A stretch of DNA of 35,046 nt, taken from contig JBBISA010000045.1 of NCBI GenBank assembly GCA_037441525.1, positions 1 to 35,046 of the forward strand. The letters run 5' to 3'. The position numbers were made by a program, and so were the translations under genes. Each line of letters opens with the position of its first letter. The first letter of the stretch is position 1. A model generated the notes under the pieces. The model saw nothing but the letters and a program-made list of their open reading frames with translations. It was not told where the DNA came from and did no database searches. Below, in pieces: positions 15,808 to 22,984 of this stretch. Source of the DNA: SKVR01 sp037441525 (GTDB lineage: Bacteria > Bacteroidota > Bacteroidia > Bacteroidales > UBA7960).

Positions 15808-16065
15808 ATGAAAAAAGATATCCATCCCAGCAACTACCGCTTAGTTATTTTCAAGGATATGTCGAACGAGTATTCATTTCTTACGCGTTCAACAGCTAAT
15901 ACAAAAGAAACTGCCGTTTGGGAAGACGGAAAAGAATACCCCGTAGTGAAACTTGATATTTCTCACACTTCGCATCCATTCTATACAGGCAAACAACAAC
16001 TTGTTGACACTGCCGGTAGAATTGACAAATTCAAATCGAAATACCAGAAGCATATCAAGAAATAA
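15808..16065 (+). CDS. rpmE2: 50S ribosomal protein L31 type B (zinc-independent)
   Basis: This is an 85-residue ribosomal protein with the type B L31 sequence: MKKDIHPSNYRLVIFKD at the start and HPFYTGKQQLVDTAGRIDKF near the C-terminus. It has no cysteine, so it lacks the zinc-binding motif of type A L31 and does not need zinc. In many bacteria type B is the zinc-starvation paralogue; in others it is the only L31, and this window cannot tell which applies. ATG 15808 is chosen over a GTG immediately before it. It has its own strong promoter and a strong terminator, so it is a single-gene unit between DUF1015 and the GlmU-like gene. Confidence 0.95.
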   Translation: MKKDIHPSNYRLVIFKDMSNEYSFLTRSTANTKETAVWEDGKEYPVVKLDISHTSHPFYTGKQQLVDTAGRIDKFKSKYQKHIKK

Positions 16066-16084
16066 CATCGAAAATATTTCAATG

Positions 16085-16115
16085 AAAAGCCCTTTGCAAA
16101 AAGGGCTTTTTTTTT
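16085..16115 (+). terminator. Rho-independent terminator of the L31 gene
   Basis: AAAAGCCCTT pairs with AAGGGCTTTT over a six-base loop and runs into nine T residues, 20 bases after the L31 stop codon. Confidence 0.93.
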
Positions 16116-16175
16116 AAAAATTTCCTACCTTTAGTCACTTGTGTAAATGGATTGACTAACCAAAAGACTTACCCA

Positions 16176-17363
16176 ATGAACTATATCCTTTTCGGAGATC
16201 AGACCCGCAATCATTTGCTTCCGTTTACCTTTACCCGGCCTATTGCAGACATCCGTATCGGAATCTTAACCATTCGCGAAAAGTGGGAAAGAATGCTTAA
16301 TACTCAAACTTCTACTTTAACTGAAGAATATCTGAGTATAAAATACCCTGTTGTGAAAAAAGCCGATAATATTCTTATTAACAGTAGTATATTACCCAAT
16401 CAGCGATTGATTGATGAATTGCACCAGCTGGCACCCAATCAGACTTTAATAACAGGCGAAACTATTATCGGCCTGAGGCTGAAAGACGAAGATATCGGCA
16501 ACCTTGACTGGGATTTACTGGACTCTATAAGCCCTCTTCAAACCAAAAATCCTGTTTTAAAGCTCAACAACCTTTGGAATATTCTTGAACTCAATAAAGG
16601 TGCCCTTCTTGCAGACTTTGAACTTATTACCAAAGGCAGAAAATCCCAACCCATTCCGGGTCATGTAAAGGTTACTGAAAATCAAAATGTGTTTATTGAA
16701 GAAGGTGCAATACTCGAACATGTATACATAAATGCCGTTGAAGGACCGGTCTATATTGGCAAAAACGCAGTTATAATGGATGGTTCTATGCTCCGGGGCC
16801 CATTATCGGTTGGAGAAGGTTCGCATATCAAGATGGGGGCTAAAATATATGGAGAAACAGTGATTGGGCCTCACTGCAAAGTAGGCGGTGAAGTGACCAA
16901 TTCGATTATTTTCGGTTATTCCAACAAGTCTCATGACGGATTTTTGGGGCATAGCGTTATTGGTGAATGGTGCAATCTTGGGGCAGATACCAATACATCA
17001 AACCTTAAAAACAGTTATGAAAATGTGAGACTTTGGGACTACCAGGAAGAAAGTTTTGTAAAAACAGACCTTCAATTCTGCGGCACATTTATGGGCGACC
17101 ACACAAAATGCGCCATTAATACAATGTTCAATACAGGAACCGTAGTTGGAGTTGGAGCTCAGGTATTTGGCGCTGGATTTATGAGAAACTTTATGCCATC
17201 CTTCTCCTGGGGAGGGGCGGCAGGTTTTTCAACCCACAATATTGACAAGTCTATAGAAGTTGCCAAAAAAGTATATGCACGCCGCAACATTGAATTTACC
17301 AAAGCTGACGAAGATATTTTGCGCCATGTTTTTCACAGAACTCTCCCTTACAGAACGAAATAA
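16176..17363 (+). CDS. Alternative GlmU-like sugar nucleotidyltransferase/acetyltransferase
   Basis: This is a 395-residue protein of the Bacteroidota-type GlmU-like family (TIGR03991, as I recall it). The N-terminal part starts MNYILFGDQTRNHLLPFTFTRPIADIRIG, a divergent nucleotidyltransferase segment with the GDQ-x-R-x2-L-P-FT-x-TRP signature. The C-terminal half is a left-handed beta helix with hexapeptide repeats (VYIGKNAVIMDGSMLRGPLSVGEGSHIKMGAKIYGETVIG). A conserved stretch follows (FGYSNKSHDGFLGHSVIGEWCNLGADTNTSN, written here as a run of short motifs FGYSNKSHDGF, LGHSVIGEWC and NLGADTNTSN). It is thought to make UDP-GlcNAc for peptidoglycan and lipid A. ATG 16176 is preferred over a TTG at 16152, because the family motif starts at the ATG. 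TACCTTTA at 16126-16133 is a near-consensus -7 element. Family sure, exact activity inferred. Confidence 0.87.
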   Translation: MNYILFGDQTRNHLLPFTFTRPIADIRIGILTIREKWERMLNTQTSTLTEEYLSIKYPVVKKADNILINSSILPNQRLIDELHQLAPNQTLITGETIIGLRLKDEDIGNLDWDLLDSISPLQTKNPVLKLNNLWNILELNKGALLADFELITKGRKSQPIPGHVKVTENQNVFIEEGAILEHVYINAVEGPVYIGKNAVIMDGSMLRGPLSVGEGSHIKMGAKIYGETVIGPHCKVGGEVTNSIIFGYSNKSHDGFLGHSVIGEWCNLGADTNTSNLKNSYENVRLWDYQEESFVKTDLQFCGTFMGDHTKCAINTMFNTGTVVGVGAQVFGAGFMRNFMPSFSWGGAAGFSTHNIDKSIEVAKKVYARRNIEFTKADEDILRHVFHRTLPYRTK

Positions 17364-17365
17364 AA

Positions 17366-17427
17366 TTTAAGCCGGATTAGTCATTAGGAATGCAATGAAC
17401 TAATGACTTAGCCGGGTTTAACCCCGC
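17366..17427 (+). repeat. Dispersed palindromic element, copy 2
   Basis: The 56-bp core is at 17372-17427 and differs from copy 1 at one base (GACTTAG instead of GACTAAG). The loop GAATGCAATGAA (17388-17399) is identical. The outer stem is less complete than in copy 1, 18 of 22 pairs. It starts a few bases after the stop of the GlmU-like gene, in the gap before the convergent response regulator. Confidence 0.9.
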
Positions 17428-17882
17428 AAAGAAAAATTTGGGTTTAAAAAAAAATAGCTTTCAGATTAATACTTAGCAGCCGGCAAAATTTATTGTTTGG
17501 CTGCTTTGTTTTCATTTCCATTGCTGATTATAAATGAAGAAGCCGGCAGCGGGGAACTGCCGGCACTAGGAAAACAAAAGGGAAATTTATGTAATTAGGG
17601 GGAATTCTGATTTTGTCTTTATTTATTGAAAAAAACGTGCCGAATCTGTCATTATTTTAGAACAACCAGCTATACATTTGTATATCTGTTAGTTAAAGGC
17701 CAACTATTCAAGCATGGAATAATTAAAAAAGGTACTCATTTTCATTTGTGGGTATTTTTCTCCACAAAAATATGTGGATAAACGGGAATCTTTCCCCAAA
17801 AATGCATTTAATCAATCACTAAATACAGATTTGCCAGTTGTATTTTCAGATTACAGAAATTAGTTTGCTAAAATCTTAATGA
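17428..17882. other. Gene-free gap with two hairpins
   Basis: No credible reading frame is seen in these 455 bases. Two hairpins are visible: AGCAGCC (17475-17481) with GGCTGCT (17499-17505), followed by TTGTTTTC, and a perfect GC-rich stem GCCGGCAG (17542-17549) with CTGCCGGC (17557-17564) over a 7-base loop. The first may act as a terminator for the GlmU-like transcript. The gap lies between convergent genes and is longer than the other convergent gaps here, so a small RNA is possible but unsupported. Confidence 0.45.
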
Positions 17883-19259
17883 CTATTCCGGATTAAACTC
17901 AATTCCGTACAATCTGAGTTTATTGTAGAGCGTTTTCCTATCTATATTCAACACCTTGGCAGCCTTTGATTTATTGAAATTTACTTTCTGAAGTGTAGTC
18001 AGAATTACCTCTTTTTCAGTTTTACCAGTATAACTTTTAAGGTCTGTGCCATTTTGCAATTCTATTTCAGTTTTCCATACAGTTGAACCAATAACTTCGC
18101 GTGGGAGAGATTCTATTTGTAATGACCGACCTTTCGAAAGCAATACAGCTCTTCTGATTACATTTCTTATCTCCCTTATATTACCAGGCCAGGGATAAGA
18201 AAGGAAAGACTCCATCATTTCCGATGGCACATCGACAATATTTTTCTCCAGTTCCTTGTTAGCCTTTCCCAGAAAAAACCAGACAAACTCCTCAATATCA
18301 GTTTTACGGTCGCGCATTGGGGGCACATACACCGAAAACTCGTTCAGCCTGTGATAAAGATCTTCTCTGAAAGCTCCCCTTCTGACTGCATCCCTCAGGT
18401 CTTCATTGGTTGCGGTTATAAGCCTTACATCTACCGAAATATCTTTATTGCTGCCAATTTTCCTGATTTTTCTTTCCTGAATGGCCCTAAGCAATTTAAC
18501 CTGTACATCATAGGACAGGTTTCCGATTTCATCCAGAAAAAGGGTACCCTTGTTTGCAGCCTCAAATTGCCCGATTTTGTCGTTTAAAGCGCCGGTAAAA
18601 GAACCTTTGATATGGCCAAAAAACTCACTTCCGGCAAGTTCCTTCGATAATGATCCGCAATCAATAGCTACAAAAGGGAATGTACTCCTTTTGCTCTTTT
18701 CATGTATCTTCCTGGCAATGTATTCCTTTCCGGTTCCACTTTCACCCTGAATTATTACCGACATATCAGTAGGTGCCACTACATCAATATATTCGTGAAT
18801 AGATTTTGCCTCACGGCTCGATGCATAAACATATTCAATTTTTTCATGGTAATGGGCAGTATGACTGCGGGAATGTATATCTTCGGGCTGAATCCCATCC
18901 GGGACATCCAAGGCCTTTTTCATATACATCAAAATTTCTTCGGGATTGACCGGTTTGGTAACATACTCGTATGCACCCATTTTGATAGCCTTAACAGCCA
19001 TTCTGATATCAGCATACGCGGTCATAATAATTACAGCTGATTTTTTGCCAGAGTTCTTAATTTCTTTCAACAATTCAAGCCCATTGCTGTCTGGAAGGCG
19101 AAAGTCGGTGAGCACAATTTCGAAACTATCAGCCTGAAACTGTTTAAATGCATCAGAATAACTGTAAGCATCAAAGGCTTCGTATCCTTTTCTGGTTAAA
19201 TATGATTTTAAGATTTGGCAGAAATTAATATCGTCGTCAACGATTAATACTTTTGGCAT
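17883..19259 (-). CDS. Sigma-54-dependent response regulator (NtrC family)
   Basis: This is a 458-residue transcription activator with three parts. The receiver domain (1-120) has acidic pocket D8/D9/D10, phosphoacceptor D52 in LTDFRLPD, T80 and K102 in YVTKP. The AAA+ domain has Walker A GESGTGKE at 172-179, Walker B LFLDE with D243/E244, and the sigma-54 contact loop at 219-224, which reads GSFTGA rather than GAFTGA. The C-terminus is a Fis-type helix-turn-helix (KSKAAKVLNIDRKTLYNKL). It needs sigma-54 and presumably a sensor kinase, but none is encoded nearby, so it is an orphan here. ATG 19259 is chosen over an upstream TTG at 19295, because the receiver starts MPKVLIVDDD. Its targets are not evident, and no -24/-12 promoter was seen in the window. 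Confidence 0.93.
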   Translation of the reverse strand: MPKVLIVDDDINFCQILKSYLTRKGYEAFDAYSYSDAFKQFQADSFEIVLTDFRLPDSNGLELLKEIKNSGKKSAVIIMTAYADIRMAVKAIKMGAYEYVTKPVNPEEILMYMKKALDVPDGIQPEDIHSRSHTAHYHEKIEYVYASSREAKSIHEYIDVVAPTDMSVIIQGESGTGKEYIARKIHEKSKRSTFPFVAIDCGSLSKELAGSEFFGHIKGSFTGALNDKIGQFEAANKGTLFLDEIGNLSYDVQVKLLRAIQERKIRKIGSNKDISVDVRLITATNEDLRDAVRRGAFREDLYHRLNEFSVYVPPMRDRKTDIEEFVWFFLGKANKELEKNIVDVPSEMMESFLSYPWPGNIREIRNVIRRAVLLSKGRSLQIESLPREVIGSTVWKTEIELQNGTDLKSYTGKTEKEVILTTLQKVNFNKSKAAKVLNIDRKTLYNKLRLYGIEFNPE

Positions 19260-19452
19260 AGGATGACCCCCAGGGTATTGATGTTTTGTTTCCAATGTGA
19301 AAGTTAGAAAAAATAAACAGAAACTAATATTTCATTCCAAAAAGTTTTATTAATCTTATTTCTTGCTGATAAACAATCATTTAAAGGCATCATGTACATA
19401 AAAACATCTGTTTGAAATCGATTACCCCAGGGAATTAAGATGGGTTCCTGAA

Positions 19453-19482
19453 TTGCATTGTAGTTCAAATTGTGTAATTTTG
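19453..19482 (+). promoter_or_regulatory. Promoter for fructose-bisphosphate aldolase
   Basis: TTG at 19453-19455, a 19-base spacer and TAATTTTG at 19475-19482 match the Bacteroidota promoter. The start would be near 19489, giving a leader of about 72 bases before the ATG at 19561. Confidence 0.78.
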
Positions 19483-19560
19483 ATGCCGGAAAAAAAGCAC
19501 TCCGAAAACTAAAAAAAGAACATCTAACCTTAATTATTTACAAATTTTAATTCCAAAACG

Positions 19561-20640
19561 ATGGCAGCAAACTTAATGAAAGACATTCAGCCGGGTATTG
19601 TAACCGGAGACCAGCTTCAGGAACTTTTCAGAATAGCTAAGGCAAACCATTTTGCTTTACCGGCAGTGAATGTAACAAGTACCAATACCGTAAATTCTGT
19701 TCTGGAAGCAGCACGCGATGTTAATTCCCCTGTTATTATTCAGTTCTCTAACGGTGGTGCTCAGTTTTGGGCAGGCAAAACCTTATCGAACGAAAATCAA
19801 AGAGCAGCCTTGGCCGGAGGTATTGCCGGTGCAAAACATATTGAGCTCGTGGCTGCACTTTATGGTGTAAGGGTAGTATTACATACCGACCATGCAGCAA
19901 AAAAACTCCTTCCTTGGATTGACGGACTCCTTAGCGCATCTGAAGAAAACTTTAAGCAATTTGGCAAGCCGCTTTTTTCTTCGCACATGCTCGACTTGTC
20001 GGAAGAACCACTTGACGAAAACATCGAAATTTGCAAAAAATATCTAGAAAGGATGAGCAAAATCGGGATGACTCTCGAGATTGAACTCGGTGTTACAGGT
20101 GGTGAAGAAGATGGGGTTGACAATACCGGTGTTGACAGTTCAAAACTTTATACCCAACCCGAAGAGGTTGCCAAAATGTATGAAGCATTGAGTAAAATCT
20201 CCAACAACTTCACAATAGCGGCATCTTTTGGTAATGTTCACGGAGTTTACAAACCTGGCAATGTAAAACTGGAGCCTAAAATTCTTGACAATTCACAGAA
20301 ATTCATTGAAAAGAAATTCAATACCCAACCCAAACCAGTGAATTTTGTATTCCATGGTGGCAGTGGCTCATCAAGAGAAGAAATCAGAGAAGCAATTTCT
20401 TACGGGGTTATTAAAATGAATATTGATACTGATACTCAGTGGGCTTTCTGGGAAGGTGTGAAGAATTTTTATGCTAAGAATGAAGGCTACTTACAAGGGC
20501 AAATCGGCAATCCAGAAGGCGATGACAAACCCAACAAAAAATACTACGACCCAAGGGTTTGGCTTAGAAAAGGTGAAGAAACTATGCGCGACAGGCTCAA
20601 AGTTGCTTATGAAGACCTTAATGCTATAGATCGCAACTAA
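19561..20640 (+). CDS. fbaA: Class II fructose-bisphosphate aldolase
   Basis: This is a 359-residue zinc-dependent aldolase of class IIA, matching the length of E. coli FbaA. It reversibly splits fructose 1,6-bisphosphate into dihydroxyacetone phosphate and glyceraldehyde 3-phosphate in glycolysis and gluconeogenesis. Key features are VVLHTDHAAKK with D110 and H111 (general base and zinc ligand), LEIELGVTGGEEDGVDN near residue 170, NVHGVYKPGN with another zinc-ligand His, FVFHGGSGSS for phosphate binding and IKMNIDTDTQWAFW near the end. It has its own promoter and a strong terminator and is followed by repeat copy 3. There is nothing unusual in the enzyme itself. Very sure. Confidence 0.97.
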   Translation: MAANLMKDIQPGIVTGDQLQELFRIAKANHFALPAVNVTSTNTVNSVLEAARDVNSPVIIQFSNGGAQFWAGKTLSNENQRAALAGGIAGAKHIELVAALYGVRVVLHTDHAAKKLLPWIDGLLSASEENFKQFGKPLFSSHMLDLSEEPLDENIEICKKYLERMSKIGMTLEIELGVTGGEEDGVDNTGVDSSKLYTQPEEVAKMYEALSKISNNFTIAASFGNVHGVYKPGNVKLEPKILDNSQKFIEKKFNTQPKPVNFVFHGGSGSSREEIREAISYGVIKMNIDTDTQWAFWEGVKNFYAKNEGYLQGQIGNPEGDDKPNKKYYDPRVWLRKGEETMRDRLKVAYEDLNAIDRN

Positions 20641-20660
20641 ATATTTCTTTATCGATTATA

Positions 20661-20696
20661 AAAAAGGCTGTGACCCTTGTTGTGTCGCAGCCTTTT
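20661..20696 (+). terminator. Rho-independent terminator of the aldolase gene
   Basis: AAAAAGGCTGTGAC pairs with GTCGCAGCCTTTTT (one G-T wobble), with a T run continuing after the stem. It begins 20 bases after the aldolase stop codon. Confidence 0.9.
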
Positions 20697-20698
20697 TT

Positions 20699-20760
20699 AT
20701 TATCCCGGATTAGTCAATAGGAATGCAATGAACTAATGACTTAGCCTGGTTTAACCCCGC
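20699..20760 (+). repeat. Dispersed palindromic element, copy 3
   Basis: The 56-bp core at 20705-20760 differs from copy 2 at two bases (CAATAG for CATTAG, CCTGG for CCGGG). Both changes break stem pairs, while the 12-base loop (20721-20732) and the GTTTAACCCCGC tail are unchanged. It comes directly after the aldolase terminator and 39 bases before the end of the convergent SPOR gene. Confidence 0.88.
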
Positions 20761-20799
20761 TTTAAAAAACATTATTTCGGTGGAGCCTCTATGGTAGCG

Positions 20800-21252
20800 T
20801 TATTCCTGAAAATTTGATGGAAAAATAATTCCTGCTTCGGTAGTTTCAGCAAGACGTGGGAAATTAATCCGGTCGGGAACTACAATTGCCACTATGTACC
20901 TTGACGAAACCTGGTTTCTGAATCTTTCAGCTTCCATGCGTGTACGAAAATCGCCTACCCGCAACCTGAAATAGGGCTCACTGTATGTAATATATGACCT
21001 GACTCCGGGATAGAGTGCATTAAAATCAGTTTCTTGCCTTTCAGTCAATAGCTTCGACCTGTTGCCTGAAGCAGTGAATATTTGCACCCTGAATCCCTGC
21101 ATCCCTCTGGTCAGGTTTTGCTGCCTGAACAGATTGACAAGCTGATCAACTTTAGGGTCTTGATTTACATAAGACCTGGGGGGTTGAGAGTAACCTGTTG
21201 ACATAGCTCCCGTAAGAAGGATCAATAGTATGATATGGCAGGCTTTCTTCAT
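20800..21252 (-). CDS. Secreted SPOR-domain protein
   Basis: This is a 150-residue exported protein with a signal peptide (MKKACHIILLILLTGAMSTGYSQ) and a C-terminal SPOR domain. The domain runs from FRVQIFTASGNRSKL (about residue 54) to ERFRNQVSSRYIVAIVVPD. SPOR domains bind glycan strands stripped of peptide at the division septum, so the protein probably acts in the periplasm at cell-wall remodelling sites. There is no lipobox or membrane anchor after the signal peptide. It lies 114 bases before proS on the same strand, downstream of it in transcription. A second SPOR protein is encoded at 29669. Confidence 0.85.
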   Translation of the reverse strand: MKKACHIILLILLTGAMSTGYSQPPRSYVNQDPKVDQLVNLFRQQNLTRGMQGFRVQIFTASGNRSKLLTERQETDFNALYPGVRSYITYSEPYFRLRVGDFRTRMEAERFRNQVSSRYIVAIVVPDRINFPRLAETTEAGIIFPSNFQE

Positions 21253-21366
21253 AGTGTTTAATTAGTATATTCAGATTTTTTCGAATGGTTTCTATAAAAG
21301 TAGCGAAAATGGTCTCTATATTTCAAAACAATTATTTTGCCACAATTTATTTGCCATAGCTTAATT

Positions 21367-22842
21367 TTAGTAAGCCCTTGCAAAAACTACTCTTTGAGCA
21401 GATGGCTGACCTGTAAGGATGCACCTACCTTCTTCATTTTTGTTATTTATTGGGATACACCTGATAGTAGCTTTGGTTAATTCTTTTATTTTTTGCTCTG
21501 TTTCAGTAGTGCCATCCCAATGGGCATAAATAAGGCCCCCTTGTTCATCCAGTAAGCGGTTAAATTCATCCCAGGTATCAGCCCAAAAGGTTTTAGACTC
21601 GCGGAAGGACAGTGCCTTATGGAAAAGATTTCCCTGAATACTTTCCAACAGGTGCTGAACCTTATTTACCAAATCGGCCTGTTGATAGATGGATTTTTCA
21701 AGAGTATCTCTCCGGGCCATTTCAATAGTATTGTTTTCAACATCTCGCGGCCCAAGTGCAATTCGCAATGGAACTCCCTTAAATTCATATTCATTGAACT
21801 TCCAGCCTGGTTTTTGGGTATCACGGTCATCAAGTTTTACTCTTATCCCGGCAGCCTTCAGATTCTCACTTATTTCCTTTGCTTTTGCGCAAACGATGTT
21901 GTATTGCTCATCATTTTTATAAATCGGGATAATAACAACCTGAACTGGCGCAAGCTTGGGAGGCAAAACCAGGCCGTTATCGTCAGAGTGTGCCATTATC
22001 AGCGCTCCAATAAGCCTGGTGGATACTCCCCATGATGTAGCCCAAACATATTCAAGTTTTCCTTCGTTACTGGCAAACTTCACATCAAAAGCTTTGGCAA
22101 AATTTTGGCCCAGGAAATGCGATGTCCCTGCCTGGAGTGCCTTGCCATCCTGCATAAGCGCCTCAATACAATAGGTATCGATGGCGCCAGCAAAACGTTC
22201 ATTGGCCGATTTTACCCCCTTTAACACCGGAATAGCCATAAAATTTTCAGCAAAATCGGCGTAAACATCAAGCATCCTGCGGGTTTCTTCCAAAGCTTCT
22301 TCCTGTGTTGCATGAGCAGTATGTCCTTCCTGCCATAAAAACTCTGCTGTACGAAGAAACATTCTTGTACGCATCTCCCATCTAACAACATTAGCCCACT
22401 GATTAACCAATATGGGAAGATCACGATAAGACTGAATCCAGTTGCGGTAGGTATCCCAAATAATGGTTTCGGATGTTGGTCTAATGATCAACTCTTCATC
22501 CAGTTTGGCTTCCTCATCAACAACCACACCTTTTCCATCAGGGTCATTCTTTAAACGATAATGGGTGACCACAGCACATTCCTTAGCAAAACCTTCGACA
22601 TGACTGGCCTCTTTGCTAAAAAAGGATTTTGGTATGAAAATTGGGAAATAAGCATTCGAATGTCCGGTATCTTTAAACATTTTGTCAAGGGTAGATTGCA
22701 TAGCTTCCCATATAGCATAACCGTATGGTTTTATAACCATGCAGCCCCTTACGGCTGAATTTTCAGCCAAATCGGCCCTTTGAACAATGTCGTTGTACCA
22801 TTTCGAATAATTTTCCTCCCGGGTTGAAAAATCTTTAGCCAT
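21367..22842 (-). CDS. proS: Prolyl-tRNA synthetase, type 3
   Basis: This is a 491-residue class II aminoacyl-tRNA synthetase of the short archaeal/eukaryote-like ProRS type, without the editing insertion of the E. coli form. It charges tRNA-Pro with proline. Visible landmarks are the N-terminus (YSKWYNDIVQRADLAENSAVRG), RPTSE and VVRWEMRTRMFLRTAEFLWQEGHTAH (here given as two motifs, RWEMRTR and FLWQEGHTAH; class II motif 2), the motif 3 region STRLIGALIMAHSDDNGLVLPP, which is typical for ProRS, the anticodon-binding domain with VVIIPIYKNDE, and a terminal Tyr (FARAY). A -7 element TAAATTTG lies upstream. The divergent gene at 22985 starts 142 bases away. Very sure. Confidence 0.96.
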   Translation of the reverse strand: MAKDFSTREENYSKWYNDIVQRADLAENSAVRGCMVIKPYGYAIWEAMQSTLDKMFKDTGHSNAYFPIFIPKSFFSKEASHVEGFAKECAVVTHYRLKNDPDGKGVVVDEEAKLDEELIIRPTSETIIWDTYRNWIQSYRDLPILVNQWANVVRWEMRTRMFLRTAEFLWQEGHTAHATQEEALEETRRMLDVYADFAENFMAIPVLKGVKSANERFAGAIDTYCIEALMQDGKALQAGTSHFLGQNFAKAFDVKFASNEGKLEYVWATSWGVSTRLIGALIMAHSDDNGLVLPPKLAPVQVVIIPIYKNDEQYNIVCAKAKEISENLKAAGIRVKLDDRDTQKPGWKFNEYEFKGVPLRIALGPRDVENNTIEMARRDTLEKSIYQQADLVNKVQHLLESIQGNLFHKALSFRESKTFWADTWDEFNRLLDEQGGLIYAHWDGTTETEQKIKELTKATIRCIPINNKNEEGRCILTGQPSAQRVVFARAY

Positions 22843-22893
22843 AGTGGTTAGTTGGTATAAAATTTGATAAATTTATATGTGATAATAACGCGG

Positions 22894-22928
22894 CAAATTT
22901 ACGCAAATATTGGCAACTAACTTTCAAA
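22894..22928 (-). promoter_or_regulatory. Promoter for proS
   Basis: On the minus strand TTTG (22928-22925), a 23-base spacer and TAAATTTG (22901-22894) fit the Bacteroidota promoter, with the spacer at its upper limit. The transcript would begin about 45 bases before the proS ATG. Confidence 0.5.
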
Positions 22929-22971
22929 TCCTACAGCAAAGAATTTACACAACTACCTTATAAAATCACAT

Positions 22972-22976
22972 GGAGG
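22972..22976 (+). promoter_or_regulatory. Shine-Dalgarno site that sets the start of the lipoprotein gene
   Basis: GGAGG lies 8 bases before ATG 22985, a classic spacing that is unusual in this largely SD-free sequence. It argues against the upstream in-frame ATG at 22970, which is two bases before the GGAGG, and puts the signal peptide at the protein's start. Confidence 0.7.
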
Positions 22977-22984
22977 AACCTATT

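Noticed and set aside
17773..17781. TGTGGATAA, an exact DnaA-box sequence, next to an inverted TCCACA
   Set aside because: One 9-base match is expected fairly often by chance in 35 kb on two strands. There is no box cluster and no dnaA or dnaN nearby, so it is not evidence of an origin.
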